Positions 27,181-36,053 of a stretch of DNA of 64,000 nucleotides are shown here, piece by piece. The notes under the pieces were generated by a model that was given only the letters and a program-made list of their open reading frames with translations, made no database searches and was not told the DNA's origin. A program made the translations under genes and the position numbers. Each line of letters opens with the position of its first letter. Positions within the stretch are counted from its first letter, which is position 1. This DNA comes from Mycolicibacterium boenickei. GTDB lineage: Bacteria; Actinomycetota; Actinomycetes; Mycobacteriales; Mycobacteriaceae. Location of the stretch: contig NZ_AP022579.1 of NCBI RefSeq assembly GCF_010731295.1, positions 6,386,001 through 6,450,000 of the forward strand, given 5' to 3'.

Positions 27181-29544
27181 TCAGTCCTTCGAGAACGCGA
27201 CGGCGAGCTGACGTTCCAGGTCCTGGTACGGCTCGCCGGACAGGTCGACGGTGACCTGTCCGATGGTGCCGCCGGTGAACGCGAACGGCGCCCGGTATTG
27301 CCGGGACACTGCCGATCCGGTGTTGCGGCCGATGCAGATGCCGCCTCCGGCGAGCGCGAACATGCCCGGGTGAGTCTGCATCCCGGCCAGGGTGGCCACT
27401 GCGGTGTCGTCGACGTACAGGGTGGTGTCACCCACTGGGGTGTGGCTGCCCTCGACAGTGCCGGCCCGCTGGTACTGGACACCGAAGATGTGCCGCCCCA
27501 ACGGGATCGGATCGGGTGAGACCAACGACTGCTCGTGCTCGCCGAGGAAGTTGTAGACGTAGTGCAGGTGCCCGTCGGCCAGGAACAGCACGTGACCGCC
27601 GTGTGCGCCACCCTGCTTGAACAACACGCCCTGGGTGTCGGCCCCGTCCACGGTGACGTCGGCGAGCACGGTGAACGACTGCCCGCGCAGTTCGGCGGCC
27701 GCACCGAGCCCGACTTCCGCGGTGTGCGGGTAATAGGTGTAGCGGGACCGCTCCCCGACCAGGTACGGGCGCCACCGGGTCATGGTCTCCAGGATGTTGA
27801 GGTCGGCCAGCGGCAGCCCGTTGTACTTGCCGGCCTCGTTGAACCACAGCTCTTTCAGTTCGGCGAGCCTGTCCGGTTCTTCGTCGGACAGGTCATGACA
27901 CTGGCTGCGGTCGGTTTCGATGTGGAAGAGCTCCCAGCGGTCGGCGTCGAAGTGCGACCATCCCGACGGGGTGGCGGCGTGGACGGTGTTGGCGAACCAG
28001 CCCTTGTGCCAGATACCCCGGGTGCCGAGCATGGTGTAGAACTGGGTCTCCTTGCCCGTCGGCGCCTCCGGATTGTCCAGTGCCACTTTGAAGCTCACGC
28101 CGTCCAGCGGTTTCTGCGGAACCCCGCGCACACTCGCCGGCGGCGTGATGTCGAGCAGGTCGTAGACCGTCGGGGTGATGTCGCAGACGTTGATGTAGTT
28201 GTCGCGGATCGCACCGTGGGCCCGAATACCGTTGGGCCAGGAGATGATTGCGGTGTCGGCGATTCCGCCCTCGTGGGAGGCGTAGCGCTTGAACAGCTTG
28301 TAGGGCGTGTTGAAGGCCATGGCCCAGCCGATGGGGTAATGGTTGTAGGTCTCGGGTGAGCCCAGCCGGTCGATGAACTTGAGCCCCTCCTCGGCGGTGT
28401 CGATGTAGCCGTTGAAGAACTTGGTCTCGTTGACCGAGCCGTTCGGCCCGCCCTCGCCGCTGGCCCCGTTGTCGGAGATCACCACGATGATGGTGTTGTC
28501 GAGCTGTCCCGTCTCCTCGAGGAAGTCCAGCACCCGGCCGATCTGGGCGTCGGTGTAGGACAGGAAGCCGGCGAACACCTCCGCCATCCGGGCGAACAGC
28601 TGCTTCTCGTCGGTCGACAACGACTCCCACGGTCGGACGGTGTCCTGCGCGGGCCACGGTTCGCCGTTGGGCCCCTTGACATCCGCATAAGGGTTGACGG
28701 GCGACAGCTCGGTGTCGGGCGGCACGATACCGAGCCGCCTCTGGTTCTCCAGCACGATGTTGCGGTAGGCCTCGTAACCCATGTCGAACCGCCCGGCGTA
28801 CCGGTCGGCCCACTCTTTGAACACGTGGTGCGGGGCGTGGCCGGCTCCCGGGCACAGGTAGGTGAACCAGGGTTTGTCCGGGGCGATCACCTTGGCATCC
28901 CTGATGAATTCGATGGTCTTGTCGGCCAGGTCCCGCGACAGGTGATAGCCCTCCTCGGGTGTGGCGGGCGGGTCCACCGGATGGTTGTCGTAGACCAGGT
29001 CCGGATACCACTGGTCGGTCTCGCCGCCCATGAATCCGTAGAACCGTTCGAATCCCCGCGAGCACGGCCAATGCCGTTTGGTCGCAGCGAGGTTGGACTC
29101 CTCCAGCGGAGTCAGGTGCCACTTGCCCACGCAGTAGGTGTTGTAGCCGTTCTCGGCGAGCACCTCCGGCAGAAGCGCGGTCTCGTACGGAATCCGGCCG
29201 TTGCAGTTCGGGAACCCGTCGGTGAACTCCTCGATGGTGGCCATCCCGACCGTCGTGGCGTTGCGGCCCGTGAGCAGTGAGGCGCGGGTGGGTGAGCACA
29301 GCGCCGTGGTGTGGAACTGCGACAGCCGAATTCCGCGCTCGGCGATCCGGCTCATCGCGGGCATGTCCACCAAACCGCCGAAACAGTCCCAGGTGGCGAT
29401 GCCGGTGTCGTCCCACACCAGATAGAGCACGTTCGGAGCGTTCTCGACGGCGGTGGGTGCCGCGTAAGGTCCCCAGTCCGGTGCGGAATCCCTGATGTCC
29501 AGTTCGATCTTGCCGTTGAACGCTGAGTTGGATCCGGTAGCCAT
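27181..29544 (-). CDS. atsA: Arylsulfatase, type I (formylglycine-dependent)
   Basis: 787 residues from ATG 29542-29544 (MATGSNSAFNGKIEL); the longer frame adds a Cys/Arg-rich stretch. The sulfatase signature CSPTR starts at Cys83, which becomes formylglycine. The metal-binding DD pair is at residues 45-46 (VWDDTG), 'LLTGRNATTVGM' follows the signature, and 'GKWHLTP' carries further active-site Lys/His. It hydrolyses sulfate esters; no signal peptide is visible. It heads the operon with the lipoprotein and FGE, so enzyme and maturase are co-produced. Matches Rv0711 by position. Confidence 0.92.
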   Translation of the reverse strand: MATGSNSAFNGKIELDIRDSAPDWGPYAAPTAVENAPNVLYLVWDDTGIATWDCFGGLVDMPAMSRIAERGIRLSQFHTTALCSPTRASLLTGRNATTVGMATIEEFTDGFPNCNGRIPYETALLPEVLAENGYNTYCVGKWHLTPLEESNLAATKRHWPCSRGFERFYGFMGGETDQWYPDLVYDNHPVDPPATPEEGYHLSRDLADKTIEFIRDAKVIAPDKPWFTYLCPGAGHAPHHVFKEWADRYAGRFDMGYEAYRNIVLENQRRLGIVPPDTELSPVNPYADVKGPNGEPWPAQDTVRPWESLSTDEKQLFARMAEVFAGFLSYTDAQIGRVLDFLEETGQLDNTIIVVISDNGASGEGGPNGSVNETKFFNGYIDTAEEGLKFIDRLGSPETYNHYPIGWAMAFNTPYKLFKRYASHEGGIADTAIISWPNGIRAHGAIRDNYINVCDITPTVYDLLDITPPASVRGVPQKPLDGVSFKVALDNPEAPTGKETQFYTMLGTRGIWHKGWFANTVHAATPSGWSHFDADRWELFHIETDRSQCHDLSDEEPDRLAELKELWFNEAGKYNGLPLADLNILETMTRWRPYLVGERSRYTYYPHTAEVGLGAAAELRGQSFTVLADVTVDGADTQGVLFKQGGAHGGHVLFLADGHLHYVYNFLGEHEQSLVSPDPIPLGRHIFGVQYQRAGTVEGSHTPVGDTTLYVDDTAVATLAGMQTHPGMFALAGGGICIGRNTGSAVSRQYRAPFAFTGGTIGQVTVDLSGEPYQDLERQLAVAFSKD

Positions 29545-29599
29545 GGCGACCTCACTCCGGTTGGCGATTCGACACCGGTAAGACTGATCGCGGAGGAGA

Positions 29600-30868
29600 T
29601 TACACCTGCTCGCCGGCATTTGCTGGTGAAACTGACGTTGCCTTCAATCCCAGCTCTGACGTGGCTGACCATTGCTCCGTCGCGCCCGCGCCGGTTCGCG
29701 TGGGCGGTTGATCGGTGAGGCCCGCCAACGGACCCGCCAGGCGAGCGGCAACGGGCGTGGCCGCCGCGATGACGGCGAGCACCGTCGACACCACGATCGG
29801 GCCGGTGCCGCCGTGCGCATCGGCCGCCACGCCGGCGACGGCGGTACCCACTGCGCCACCTACGAGTGCGGCGCTGTTGAGCCAGCCGAACGCCTCCGTC
29901 GCGGAGTGGTCCGCGATTTCCCTCGACACCATCAGGTACAGCGCCGACATTGCCGGGGCGAAGCCCAGACCGGAGACGAACAACGCGGCGAATTCCCATG
30001 CGCGGTTGTCGACGGCCCCGAACACCCCGGTCCCGATTGCCACTGTCGCCAGCGCGGTTACCAAGCCGGCGAGTCCAAATCGGCGGTGCCCGAACACCAG
30101 TCCACCGATCAGGGATCCCACGCTCGCCACTGCGATCGCCAGGCCGGCGGTCAGACCCGTGCGGCCGAACACAGCGACGATGCCGACTTCCAGCGCCATG
30201 AAGGAGGCAACCAGCGCGAGGCTGGCGACCATCGCGAGGATGACCGCCCGGTTCGCCATCACCCGACCGAATGCCGAGGCGCCCTTGCGCGAGGCCGGGC
30301 GAAGATGCCTGGCGCTCAGCAGGAACCAACCGGTCCCGACGACAGTGATCATCGCGGAGGCGATCAACGGGATCGCGGTCGACAGCATCGACGCGAGGAA
30401 GGTCGTGGCCAACGGACCGACAACCCAGATCAGTTCCTGTGCAGTGGTGTCGAACGCGAACAGGGCGCGCACCCCGTCGCGGGATACCAGCTGCGGATAG
30501 AGCGCGCGGACCACCGGCATCAGCGGTGGCACGGAGGCACCGGTCACCACCCCCAGTGCCAGCAGCAGCGCCGGTGTGGGGCCGGCGAAAGCGAGGGCAA
30601 GCATGGCGGCACCGTTCGCCAGGGCCGCGACCACCAGCGTCGCCGTCATTCCCCGCCCGGCCAGCCGGGCGGTTACCGGCATCGCGACGGCTTCCCCGAC
30701 GCTGACGCAGGCCACCGCGGCACCGGCCAATGCGTAGGAGCCGGTCTTGGATTGGACGTGCAGCAGGATCGCCAGGTTGAGCATGCCCAGCGGCAACCGG
30801 GCGAACAGCTGGGAAGCGGTCATGTTGAGCACGCCCGGCGCGCCGAGCACGTCGCGGTACACCCGCAT
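29600..30868 (-). CDS. MFS transporter, drug-efflux-like
   Basis: 422 residues from ATG 30866-30868 (MRVYRDVLGAPGV), chosen for the GAGGAG about 6 nt upstream; the longer open frame overlaps the TetR operator. About twelve hydrophobic helices are present. Motifs are weak: 'ARLAGRGMTATLVVAAL' replaces the usual RxGRR loop. It is divergent from a TetR regulator 88 bp away with a perfect palindrome between, the classical efflux-pump arrangement. The substrate is unknown. Confidence 0.8.
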   Translation of the reverse strand: MRVYRDVLGAPGVLNMTASQLFARLPLGMLNLAILLHVQSKTGSYALAGAAVACVSVGEAVAMPVTARLAGRGMTATLVVAALANGAAMLALAFAGPTPALLLALGVVTGASVPPLMPVVRALYPQLVSRDGVRALFAFDTTAQELIWVVGPLATTFLASMLSTAIPLIASAMITVVGTGWFLLSARHLRPASRKGASAFGRVMANRAVILAMVASLALVASFMALEVGIVAVFGRTGLTAGLAIAVASVGSLIGGLVFGHRRFGLAGLVTALATVAIGTGVFGAVDNRAWEFAALFVSGLGFAPAMSALYLMVSREIADHSATEAFGWLNSAALVGGAVGTAVAGVAADAHGGTGPIVVSTVLAVIAAATPVAARLAGPLAGLTDQPPTRTGAGATEQWSATSELGLKATSVSPANAGEQV

Positions 30869-30909
30869 CACCAGCTCCTCACCATCACGCCGACCGAACC
30901 CGCTCACTA

Positions 30910-30925
30910 TACCGTCCAGACGGTA
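30910..30925. promoter_or_regulatory. TetR operator candidate between MFS and TetR genes
   Basis: TACCGTCCAGACGGTA: 7-bp arms TACCGTC/GACGGTA around a 2-bp centre, in the 88-bp divergent gap. It is the only strong palindrome there. The size and place suit a TetR dimer controlling both genes. Confidence 0.75.
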
Positions 30926-30956
30926 CAGTTCTGGCTCGTTGTCGTAGGCTCTGGGA

Positions 30957-31502
30957 ATGGCTTCGTCGCGGGACCGCATCCTCGATGCCTATGAGGACGT
31001 CCTCGCCGTCGAAGGCGAGCGGTACGCCACCCTCGATGCAGTGGCCGCAAAGGCGGGTGTATCGAAAGGCGGTCTGCTTTACCACTTCCCATCGAAGGAC
31101 CGCCTCGCCGGCGCCCTGTGCGACCGACTGCTGGCGCTGGCCGCTGACGACGTGGAAGAGATGCGGACGGCGCCCGACGGCCCGGCGCGCTACTACATCC
31201 GGTCATCGCACTACGCGGGTACTCCGCTCGATCGCACCCTGGTGGCGGTATCCCGCCTGCAGCAGGCCGGTGACAACCACGCCCGGGCGGTCATCGAGAC
31301 GGTTTCGGCCAACTGGTTGAACCTCCTTCACGACACGCTCGGCGACCTCGACGTGGCCCGCGCGGTGAAGCTGATCGGTGACGGCCTGTACTACAGCGCG
31401 CTGCACCGCGCACTCGGCGGGCACGCGGTGCAGGCGCAGCAGGACGACGGCCTATTGGCGATCATCGATCGGATCACGGCCAATTCAGACGCCACTCAAT
31501 GA
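30957..31502 (+). CDS. TetR-family regulator of the adjacent MFS pump
   Basis: 181 residues. The N-terminal helix-turn-helix reads 'YATLDAVAAKAGVSKGGLLYHFPSKDRL' (about residues 23-50). The C-terminal ligand domain has no named subfamily I can confirm. It is divergent from the MFS gene with the palindrome at 30910-30925 between them, so it most likely represses the pump and itself. Its end overlaps the convergent DUF2306-type gene by 18 bp. Confidence 0.88.
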   Translation: MASSRDRILDAYEDVLAVEGERYATLDAVAAKAGVSKGGLLYHFPSKDRLAGALCDRLLALAADDVEEMRTAPDGPARYYIRSSHYAGTPLDRTLVAVSRLQQAGDNHARAVIETVSANWLNLLHDTLGDLDVARAVKLIGDGLYYSALHRALGGHAVQAQQDDGLLAIIDRITANSDATQ

Positions 31503-32150
31503 TCGGGCGGTGACCGGAACCGGCCGTCGTCGCATCCACAGCTCCACGAGCAGGAGCGGAATCGTCCAGCCCAACCAACCGCCCACGCCCGCTACCGCCC
31601 AGACAAATTTCTCTTCGCTCCCGCCAAAAACGCTGTCGCGCAACGGCTCGAAACTCAGATACAGCACCGGCGACCAGATCCTGTTGGTGATGATCGACAA
31701 CGCCAGAGTCGCGCTGCGCAGCATCTGGCGGCGGTGCGCGCCGAAACGCCGCCGGCGCGCCGCCACAAAGCCGTCGACGGTGAACCACAGCCACAGCGCG
31801 CCGAGCACCACGTCGCTGACCCTAAGAATCGGGCCGAACGGTGTCGCCGCCCCGATCACCATCGCGCAGACGGCGGCCGGGATCGCCATCGCGACGTAGA
31901 CGCGGCCGGTGCGCCGGTGCAGCACCGGGTGCCGACGCCGCAGACCCGGCCAGATCTGCGCGACCGCGCACACCATCGCCACGCTCGCGAACAGGACGTG
32001 CGCGACCAGCAGTGGGTAATGCAAGCCGAACGTGGACTGCACCCGGGTGCCGCCCACCAGGTACGGCGGCAGTGAATACCCGAGAAATGCCACGACGATC
32101 AGTCCGAGTGCCATCGCCGGCCCCGCCGAGCGCTTCGATGCGTATGCCAT
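31485..32150 (-). CDS. DUF2306-type integral membrane protein
   Basis: 221 residues from ATG 32148-32150. Six or so membrane helices are visible. The segment 'LRRRHPVLHRRTGRVYV' followed by later 'AHRRQMLRSATLALS' carries the paired His residues typical of DUF2306 proteins, which may bind heme. The function is unknown. The predicted -10 (TACCCT on the minus strand, plus 32158-32163) lies 7 bp before the ATG, so the mRNA is probably leaderless. A double operator covers the start codon, implying tight control by the divergent TetR protein. Confidence 0.75.
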   Translation of the reverse strand: MAYASKRSAGPAMALGLIVVAFLGYSLPPYLVGGTRVQSTFGLHYPLLVAHVLFASVAMVCAVAQIWPGLRRRHPVLHRRTGRVYVAMAIPAAVCAMVIGAATPFGPILRVSDVVLGALWLWFTVDGFVAARRRRFGAHRRQMLRSATLALSIITNRIWSPVLYLSFEPLRDSVFGGSEEKFVWAVAGVGGWLGWTIPLLLVELWMRRRPVPVTARSLSGV

Positions 32151-32173
32151 ACGCAAAAGGGTATGGCATACGC
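32140..32173. promoter_or_regulatory. Double TetR operator in a 54-bp divergent gap
   Basis: GCGTATGCCATAC (32140-32152) and its exact inverse GTATGGCATACGC (32161-32173) are separated by 8 bp; each arm is itself a small palindrome (GTATGCCATAC). The first arm covers the ATG of the leftward gene and the second lies 32-44 bp before the rightward TetR start. This fits a TetR repressor binding as two dimers and shutting both promoters. Confidence 0.75.
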
Positions 32174-32204
32174 ACTCCGATGTCACTGATTACTCTGAGC
32201 CTTG

Positions 32205-32906
32205 ATGACCGGCCCAGATACCCCGCTCCCCCGCCTGTTGCGCCTGCTCTGGCAACCGGACGCGGCGCCGCGGCGGTCACGTGGACTCACCAGGGAGGCC
32301 ATCGTCGCCGCCGCCGTCGAACTCGCCGACACCGACGGCCTCGCGGCCCTGTCGATGGCCCGGCTGGCCGAGCGGCTCGGGTGCGGCACCATGTCGCTGT
32401 ACCGGCACGTGGCCAACAAGGACGAGCTGGTGACGTTCATGCTCGCCACCGGCCCCGGCCCACCGCCTTCGGCCCCCGAGCGCGCGGATTGGCGTGCGGC
32501 ACTGACGCATTGGGCCGACGAACTGTGGGGCGTCTACCACCGCCATCCATGGATCCTGCAGACGGCGGCTGCCGGTCTGCCCGCTGATCCCGGCCAACTC
32601 GCCTGGCTGGACGCCGGGCTGGCCACCCTGTCGGGCACGGCCCTGACCGAACGCGAGAAGCTCAGCGCGGTCATCGCCGTGCTGATCTTCACGCGAGGGT
32701 CGGCGGCACTGGCCATCGAGGGCCGCGAGGTCGACGACAGCGAGTACCCCGCGTTGCTGCGCCGGCTGGTGACCCCGGCGCGCTTCCCGGCCCTGGCCGC
32801 CGCGATCGACGCCGGCGCATTCGATCAGCCTGACGAGGACCAGAAGACCGAATTCCGTTCCGGGTTGAGCCAATTGCTCGACGGCATCGCCGCCAGGGCA
32901 GTCTGA
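32205..32906 (+). CDS. TetR-family regulator with TetR-type C-terminal domain
   Basis: 233 residues from ATG 32205; a TTG codon directly before it is in frame. About 25 residues precede the helix-turn-helix 'LSMARLAERLGCGTMSLYRHVANKDEL', and the C-terminal part resembles the tetracycline-repressor C-terminal family ('WRAALTHWADELWGVYHRHPW'). The -10 element TACTCT at 32191-32196 lies 8 bp before the ATG, so this transcript also looks leaderless. Divergent partner of the DUF2306-type gene. It ends 4 bp from the next, convergent TetR gene. Confidence 0.87.
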   Translation: MTGPDTPLPRLLRLLWQPDAAPRRSRGLTREAIVAAAVELADTDGLAALSMARLAERLGCGTMSLYRHVANKDELVTFMLATGPGPPPSAPERADWRAALTHWADELWGVYHRHPWILQTAAAGLPADPGQLAWLDAGLATLSGTALTEREKLSAVIAVLIFTRGSAALAIEGREVDDSEYPALLRRLVTPARFPALAAAIDAGAFDQPDEDQKTEFRSGLSQLLDGIAARAV

Positions 32907-32910
32907 CCCG

Positions 32911-33618
32911 CTAGGACCGGTAGCCGTCGAGCCGCAACGAGATACCGTCGAGCAGCAACTCGAGGGCCGATTCACAGCCACTCCGCCTCATCGACTCGTC
33001 GAGAAAACGACTGGTGGCGGCGATGTTCGGATGGGTCTCGGCCGGCAGTTGCGCGTAGGTGTGGCGCCACGTCTCGTCGTCGCGCTCACGGTGTTCGGCA
33101 GGCAACGCCTCGAACGCCGCGTCGAGCGCGGCGAACCCCAGCATCTGGTCGATGAAGGCGTGATACACATCGACGGCTTCCCGCTCGGGAAATCCGGCCG
33201 ACCGGAGTAATCCCAGAACTGTCTCGATGATCTGGACCTCGTGGGCACCGCCGGTCACCCGGCTCGCGGCGAGCACTCCGGCCTGCGGGTGCTCTAGATA
33301 GACGCGGTGTACGCGCAGCCCGAGTTCACGCATGTCCTCCCGCCAGTGCCCGGTCGGTTCCCACCCGTCGACCACCCGCCGCAGGAGTTCGTCGGTGATC
33401 GCCAGCACCACGTCCTCGATGCCGCGGAAGTAGCGGTACAGCGCAGTCGGGTCGGCCCCCAGCGCAAGACCGAGGCGCCGCACACTCAAGCCGGCGGCGC
33501 CGTGGTACTGCAACACACGCAGCGCGGCCTCGACGATGAGCTCCTCGGACAACACCACGCCCTGCTTCGTCTGCCGCCGCCGTCGCCTCGGCGATTCGGA
33601 CTTCAGTGTTCTGCCCAT
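32911..33618 (-). CDS. TetR-family regulator (third in the region)
   Basis: 235 residues with a basic N-terminal tail (PRRRRRQTKQG). The helix-turn-helix is 'LSVRRLGLALGADPTALYRYFRGIEDV' (about residues 44-70) and the C-terminal domain is rich in acidic helices. It lies downstream of the cupin/FAD-oxidoreductase operon on the same strand, separated by 77 bp containing a long inverted repeat, so it may be transcribed separately. The target is unknown; the FAD-oxidoreductase operon is the nearest candidate. Confidence 0.85.
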   Translation of the reverse strand: MGRTLKSESPRRRRRQTKQGVVLSEELIVEAALRVLQYHGAAGLSVRRLGLALGADPTALYRYFRGIEDVVLAITDELLRRVVDGWEPTGHWREDMRELGLRVHRVYLEHPQAGVLAASRVTGGAHEVQIIETVLGLLRSAGFPEREAVDVYHAFIDQMLGFAALDAAFEALPAEHRERDDETWRHTYAQLPAETHPNIAATSRFLDESMRRSGCESALELLLDGISLRLDGYRS

Positions 33619-33648
33619 CCGCGCGCCTTCTTCGCCCTTACGTCAACA

Positions 33649-33691
33649 CCCTCGTGCCATTGTGCGGCGTCACCGCACCATGGCACGAGGG
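33649..33691. terminator. Inverted repeat between cupin and TetR genes
   Basis: Perfect 12-bp arms CCCTCGTGCCAT (33649-33660) and ATGGCACGAGGG (33680-33691), with an inner TGCGG/CCGCA pairing. It begins 4 bp after the cupin stop and 30 bp before the TetR start. Most likely a terminator; an autoregulatory operator is the alternative. Confidence 0.55.
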
Positions 33692-33695
33692 AACG

Positions 33696-34043
33696 CTATG
33701 CGATGAAGACTTTTCTCAGCGTCTCGCGGACCGTCCAGGTGGTGCGTTGCCCTTCGTGCAGCCGGACCAGGCTGCCCGCACGGAGATCGAGCGCCGGCCC
33801 ACCGTCGTCGAACGATATGGTCGCGTCGCCGCTGAGGACGACGAACACCTCGTCGGCCTCCACGTCGCGGGACACCCCGGGCGTGTGTTCCCAGATCCCG
33901 ATCGTCACGTCCGACAATCCGGTGAGGTCACGATGTCCTGTCGTCGGCGCTCCCGCCACCACCAGTTCGTCGGGCAGCGGGGTGTGGTCGAGCACCAGCG
34001 CCGAGGCGTCGACGGCGCCGCTGGGCAGGGCGGGCTCACTCAC
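33696..34043 (-). CDS. Cupin-domain protein (DUF861/EutQ-like)
   Basis: 115 residues from a GTG at 34041-34043 that overlaps the oxidoreductase stop (GTGA). A single cupin barrel is seen: 'IGIWEHTPGVSRDVEADEVF' and 'LRAGSLVRLHEGQRTTWTV'. The second stretch has the usual Pro/Gly-His positions partly altered. Such cupins often accompany FAD-dependent amine or amino-acid oxidases; the reaction is unknown. Confidence 0.75.
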   Translation of the reverse strand: MSEPALPSGAVDASALVLDHTPLPDELVVAGAPTTGHRDLTGLSDVTIGIWEHTPGVSRDVEADEVFVVLSGDATISFDDGGPALDLRAGSLVRLHEGQRTTWTVRETLRKVFIA

Positions 34044-35464
34044 GAGTCGAACCCCAACCCCACGGAATCGAGCGCCTTCAGCAGGACGTTGCGCCGCCCC
34101 TCACGATGGTCGGCGCGGTCGAGTGACCACCGGGTGGCCTGAATTCCGGCTGAGGCCAATGGTTCTGGAGGGAACGGTGCCGGGATGGACTTGACCATCT
34201 CGAGTTCGGTGCGGGGCGTCGGCGCGCCGGCGAATCGGTCGAGCATGACCTCGGCCGCGAATCGCGTGGCCGCCACGCCGAGCCCGGTGAATCCGGCGGC
34301 ATATCCGACTCGATCCCCGTACGCCGATCCGAAGAAGGCACAGAACCGCGTCGAGGTGTCGATCACACCGGCCCAGCGGTGGGTGAACCTGACGTCCTCC
34401 AATTGCGGGAACGTCGTGAAGAAGTGGCCTGCCAGCCTGCGGTAGGTGGCATCGCGATCCTCGTACTGGGGCCGGATCCGGCCGCCGAAGTGATAGATCG
34501 CGTCGTACCCACCCCACAGGATCCGGTTGTCCTTCGACAGCCGGTAGTAATGGAACTGGTTCGACATGTCGCTGATGCCCTGCCGGTTGCCCCAGCCGAT
34601 CTCGGCCAGCTGCGAATCGGTCAGCGGTTCGGTCATCAAGGCGTAGTCGTAGACCGGCACCGTGTGGTAGCGGTAACGCTTCAGTAGCGACGGAAAACCG
34701 TTGGTCGCCAGGATCACTCGGTCGGCTTGCACCGACACGCGCTCGGTCCGCACCGACAGCGGCCCGTCCCGATGCTCCTGCCGGAGCCCCAGCACCTTGC
34801 TGTTCTCGTAGATTTCCACGCCGAGTTCACCTGCGGCACGGGCGAGTTCGCTGGCGAGCTTGGCGGGGTGAACCAGCGCGGCGGCGTCTTTGGACCACAC
34901 CCCGGCCAGGTATGTGGGTGACTGCACCTCGGCGCGGATCGCCTGCTGGTCGAAGTAAACCTGGTCCGGCCGCAGTGCGGCACCGGCCAGTTCGGCAGCC
35001 TGGTAGGGCTCGACCGCTACCGCGATCGAGCCGGTCCGCTCGAAGTCACAGTCGAGGCGAAGCGAAGCGACGGTCTTCTCGATGCCGTCGAGGTTCTCCA
35101 GGCCCAGCCGGTCGAGGGTCTCGATCTCGTCGGGCCAGCGGCTGCGGCCGTTCTCGGCACCGTGGGTCAACGACGCCTCGACGAAACCGCCGTTGCGCCC
35201 CGAGGCTGCCCATCCGATGGTCTGGCCCTCGATGAGAGCGACCCGGATTCCCGGGTCCCGCTGTTTTGCCAGCAAGGCCGACCACAGCCCGGTGTAGCCG
35301 CCGCCGACCACGACCAGGTCGTAGCGGGAGAACGGCTTGGTCAGCCCCGGGTAGCGGGTTTGACCAGGCAGGTCATCGAGCCAGAACGGCTGGAGTGCCG
35401 ATGTGGCCAACGAGCGGTCGATGAGGCTGCTTGCAGGGGCGTTTCGTTCGAAGACGGTTTGCAC
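34040..35464 (-). CDS. FAD-dependent oxidoreductase, DAO superfamily (PuuB/OrdL-like)
   Basis: 474 residues from GTG 35462-35464 with AGGAAG six bases upstream; the frame is open 17 codons further. The dinucleotide motif is 'YDLVVVGGGYTGLWSALLAK', followed by 'GWAASGRNGGFVEASLTHGAEN', a hallmark of gamma-glutamylputrescine-oxidase-like enzymes, and C-terminal 'WAGVIDTSTRF...GYAAGFTGLGVAATRF'-type FAD contacts. It oxidises an amine or amino acid in the cytosol. It is coupled to the cupin gene by GTGA. No ferredoxin or aminotransferase partners are adjacent, so the pathway remains open. Confidence 0.83.
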   Translation of the reverse strand: MQTVFERNAPASSLIDRSLATSALQPFWLDDLPGQTRYPGLTKPFSRYDLVVVGGGYTGLWSALLAKQRDPGIRVALIEGQTIGWAASGRNGGFVEASLTHGAENGRSRWPDEIETLDRLGLENLDGIEKTVASLRLDCDFERTGSIAVAVEPYQAAELAGAALRPDQVYFDQQAIRAEVQSPTYLAGVWSKDAAALVHPAKLASELARAAGELGVEIYENSKVLGLRQEHRDGPLSVRTERVSVQADRVILATNGFPSLLKRYRYHTVPVYDYALMTEPLTDSQLAEIGWGNRQGISDMSNQFHYYRLSKDNRILWGGYDAIYHFGGRIRPQYEDRDATYRRLAGHFFTTFPQLEDVRFTHRWAGVIDTSTRFCAFFGSAYGDRVGYAAGFTGLGVAATRFAAEVMLDRFAGAPTPRTELEMVKSIPAPFPPEPLASAGIQATRWSLDRADHREGRRNVLLKALDSVGLGFDS

Positions 35465-35519
35465 GGTTATCTTCCTGGATGGTGAGTTACCACCAGTAAG
35501 GACCACCGCTCGCACTACC

Positions 35520-36044
35520 TCAAGGGTGTTGACGTAAGCGCAGCAGCTGCGGGATCAGGACCCGGGTATCAGGGACGAACGGCCAGTCCGGGTCGGCCAG
35601 GTGCATTGCCAGCTCCTCGTCGGTCCACCACCAGCCGTCGACGATCTCCTCGGGTTGGTGGTGGATCGGACCGTCCCAGCGCACCTCGTAGGCGAACAGG
35701 TGACACCGCATGGGTTTTCCCGCCCACTGCCCGTCCCAGGCCGCCGAGGCCAGCGCCGCCAAGGGCGGGCCGCTGATACCGAGTTCCTCGGCCAGTTCCC
35801 GGGTTGCGGCCTGCCGCGGCGTCTCCCCGGGGTCGACAACCCCGCCGGCCAGGCAGTCGTGCATGCCGGCGAACACGGCCTTGGTCATCGTGCGGCGGTG
35901 GACATAGATGCGCGCCCCGTCGGCAGAACGCACGAGCACACCGGCGCTGGCGTGCCACAGACCCTCGGCATAGACACGCGAACGTGGCTCCGCGCCAATC
36001 ACATTGCCGTCGGCGTCATACACGGCGACGAGTTCTTCGGTCAC
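35520..36044 (-). CDS. Nudix hydrolase (isopentenyl-diphosphate-isomerase-like Nudix subfamily)
   Basis: 174 residues. The Nudix box is complete: Gly-Gly-Val then Pro-Gly-Glu-Thr and 'RELAEELGIS', matching Gx5Ex7REUxEExGU, at about residues 67-90. The N-terminus 'ELVAVYDADGNVIGAEPRSRVYAEGLWHAS' is typical of the YfcD/IDI-like subfamily. Expected to hydrolyse a nucleoside-diphosphate-type compound with Mg2+. It lies 9 bp downstream of the LuxR-type gene and 55 bp upstream of the FAD oxidoreductase. Confidence 0.88.
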   Translation of the reverse strand: MTEELVAVYDADGNVIGAEPRSRVYAEGLWHASAGVLVRSADGARIYVHRRTMTKAVFAGMHDCLAGGVVDPGETPRQAATRELAEELGISGPPLAALASAAWDGQWAGKPMRCHLFAYEVRWDGPIHHQPEEIVDGWWWTDEELAMHLADPDWPFVPDTRVLIPQLLRLRQHP

Positions 36045-36053
36045 GGCATCACG

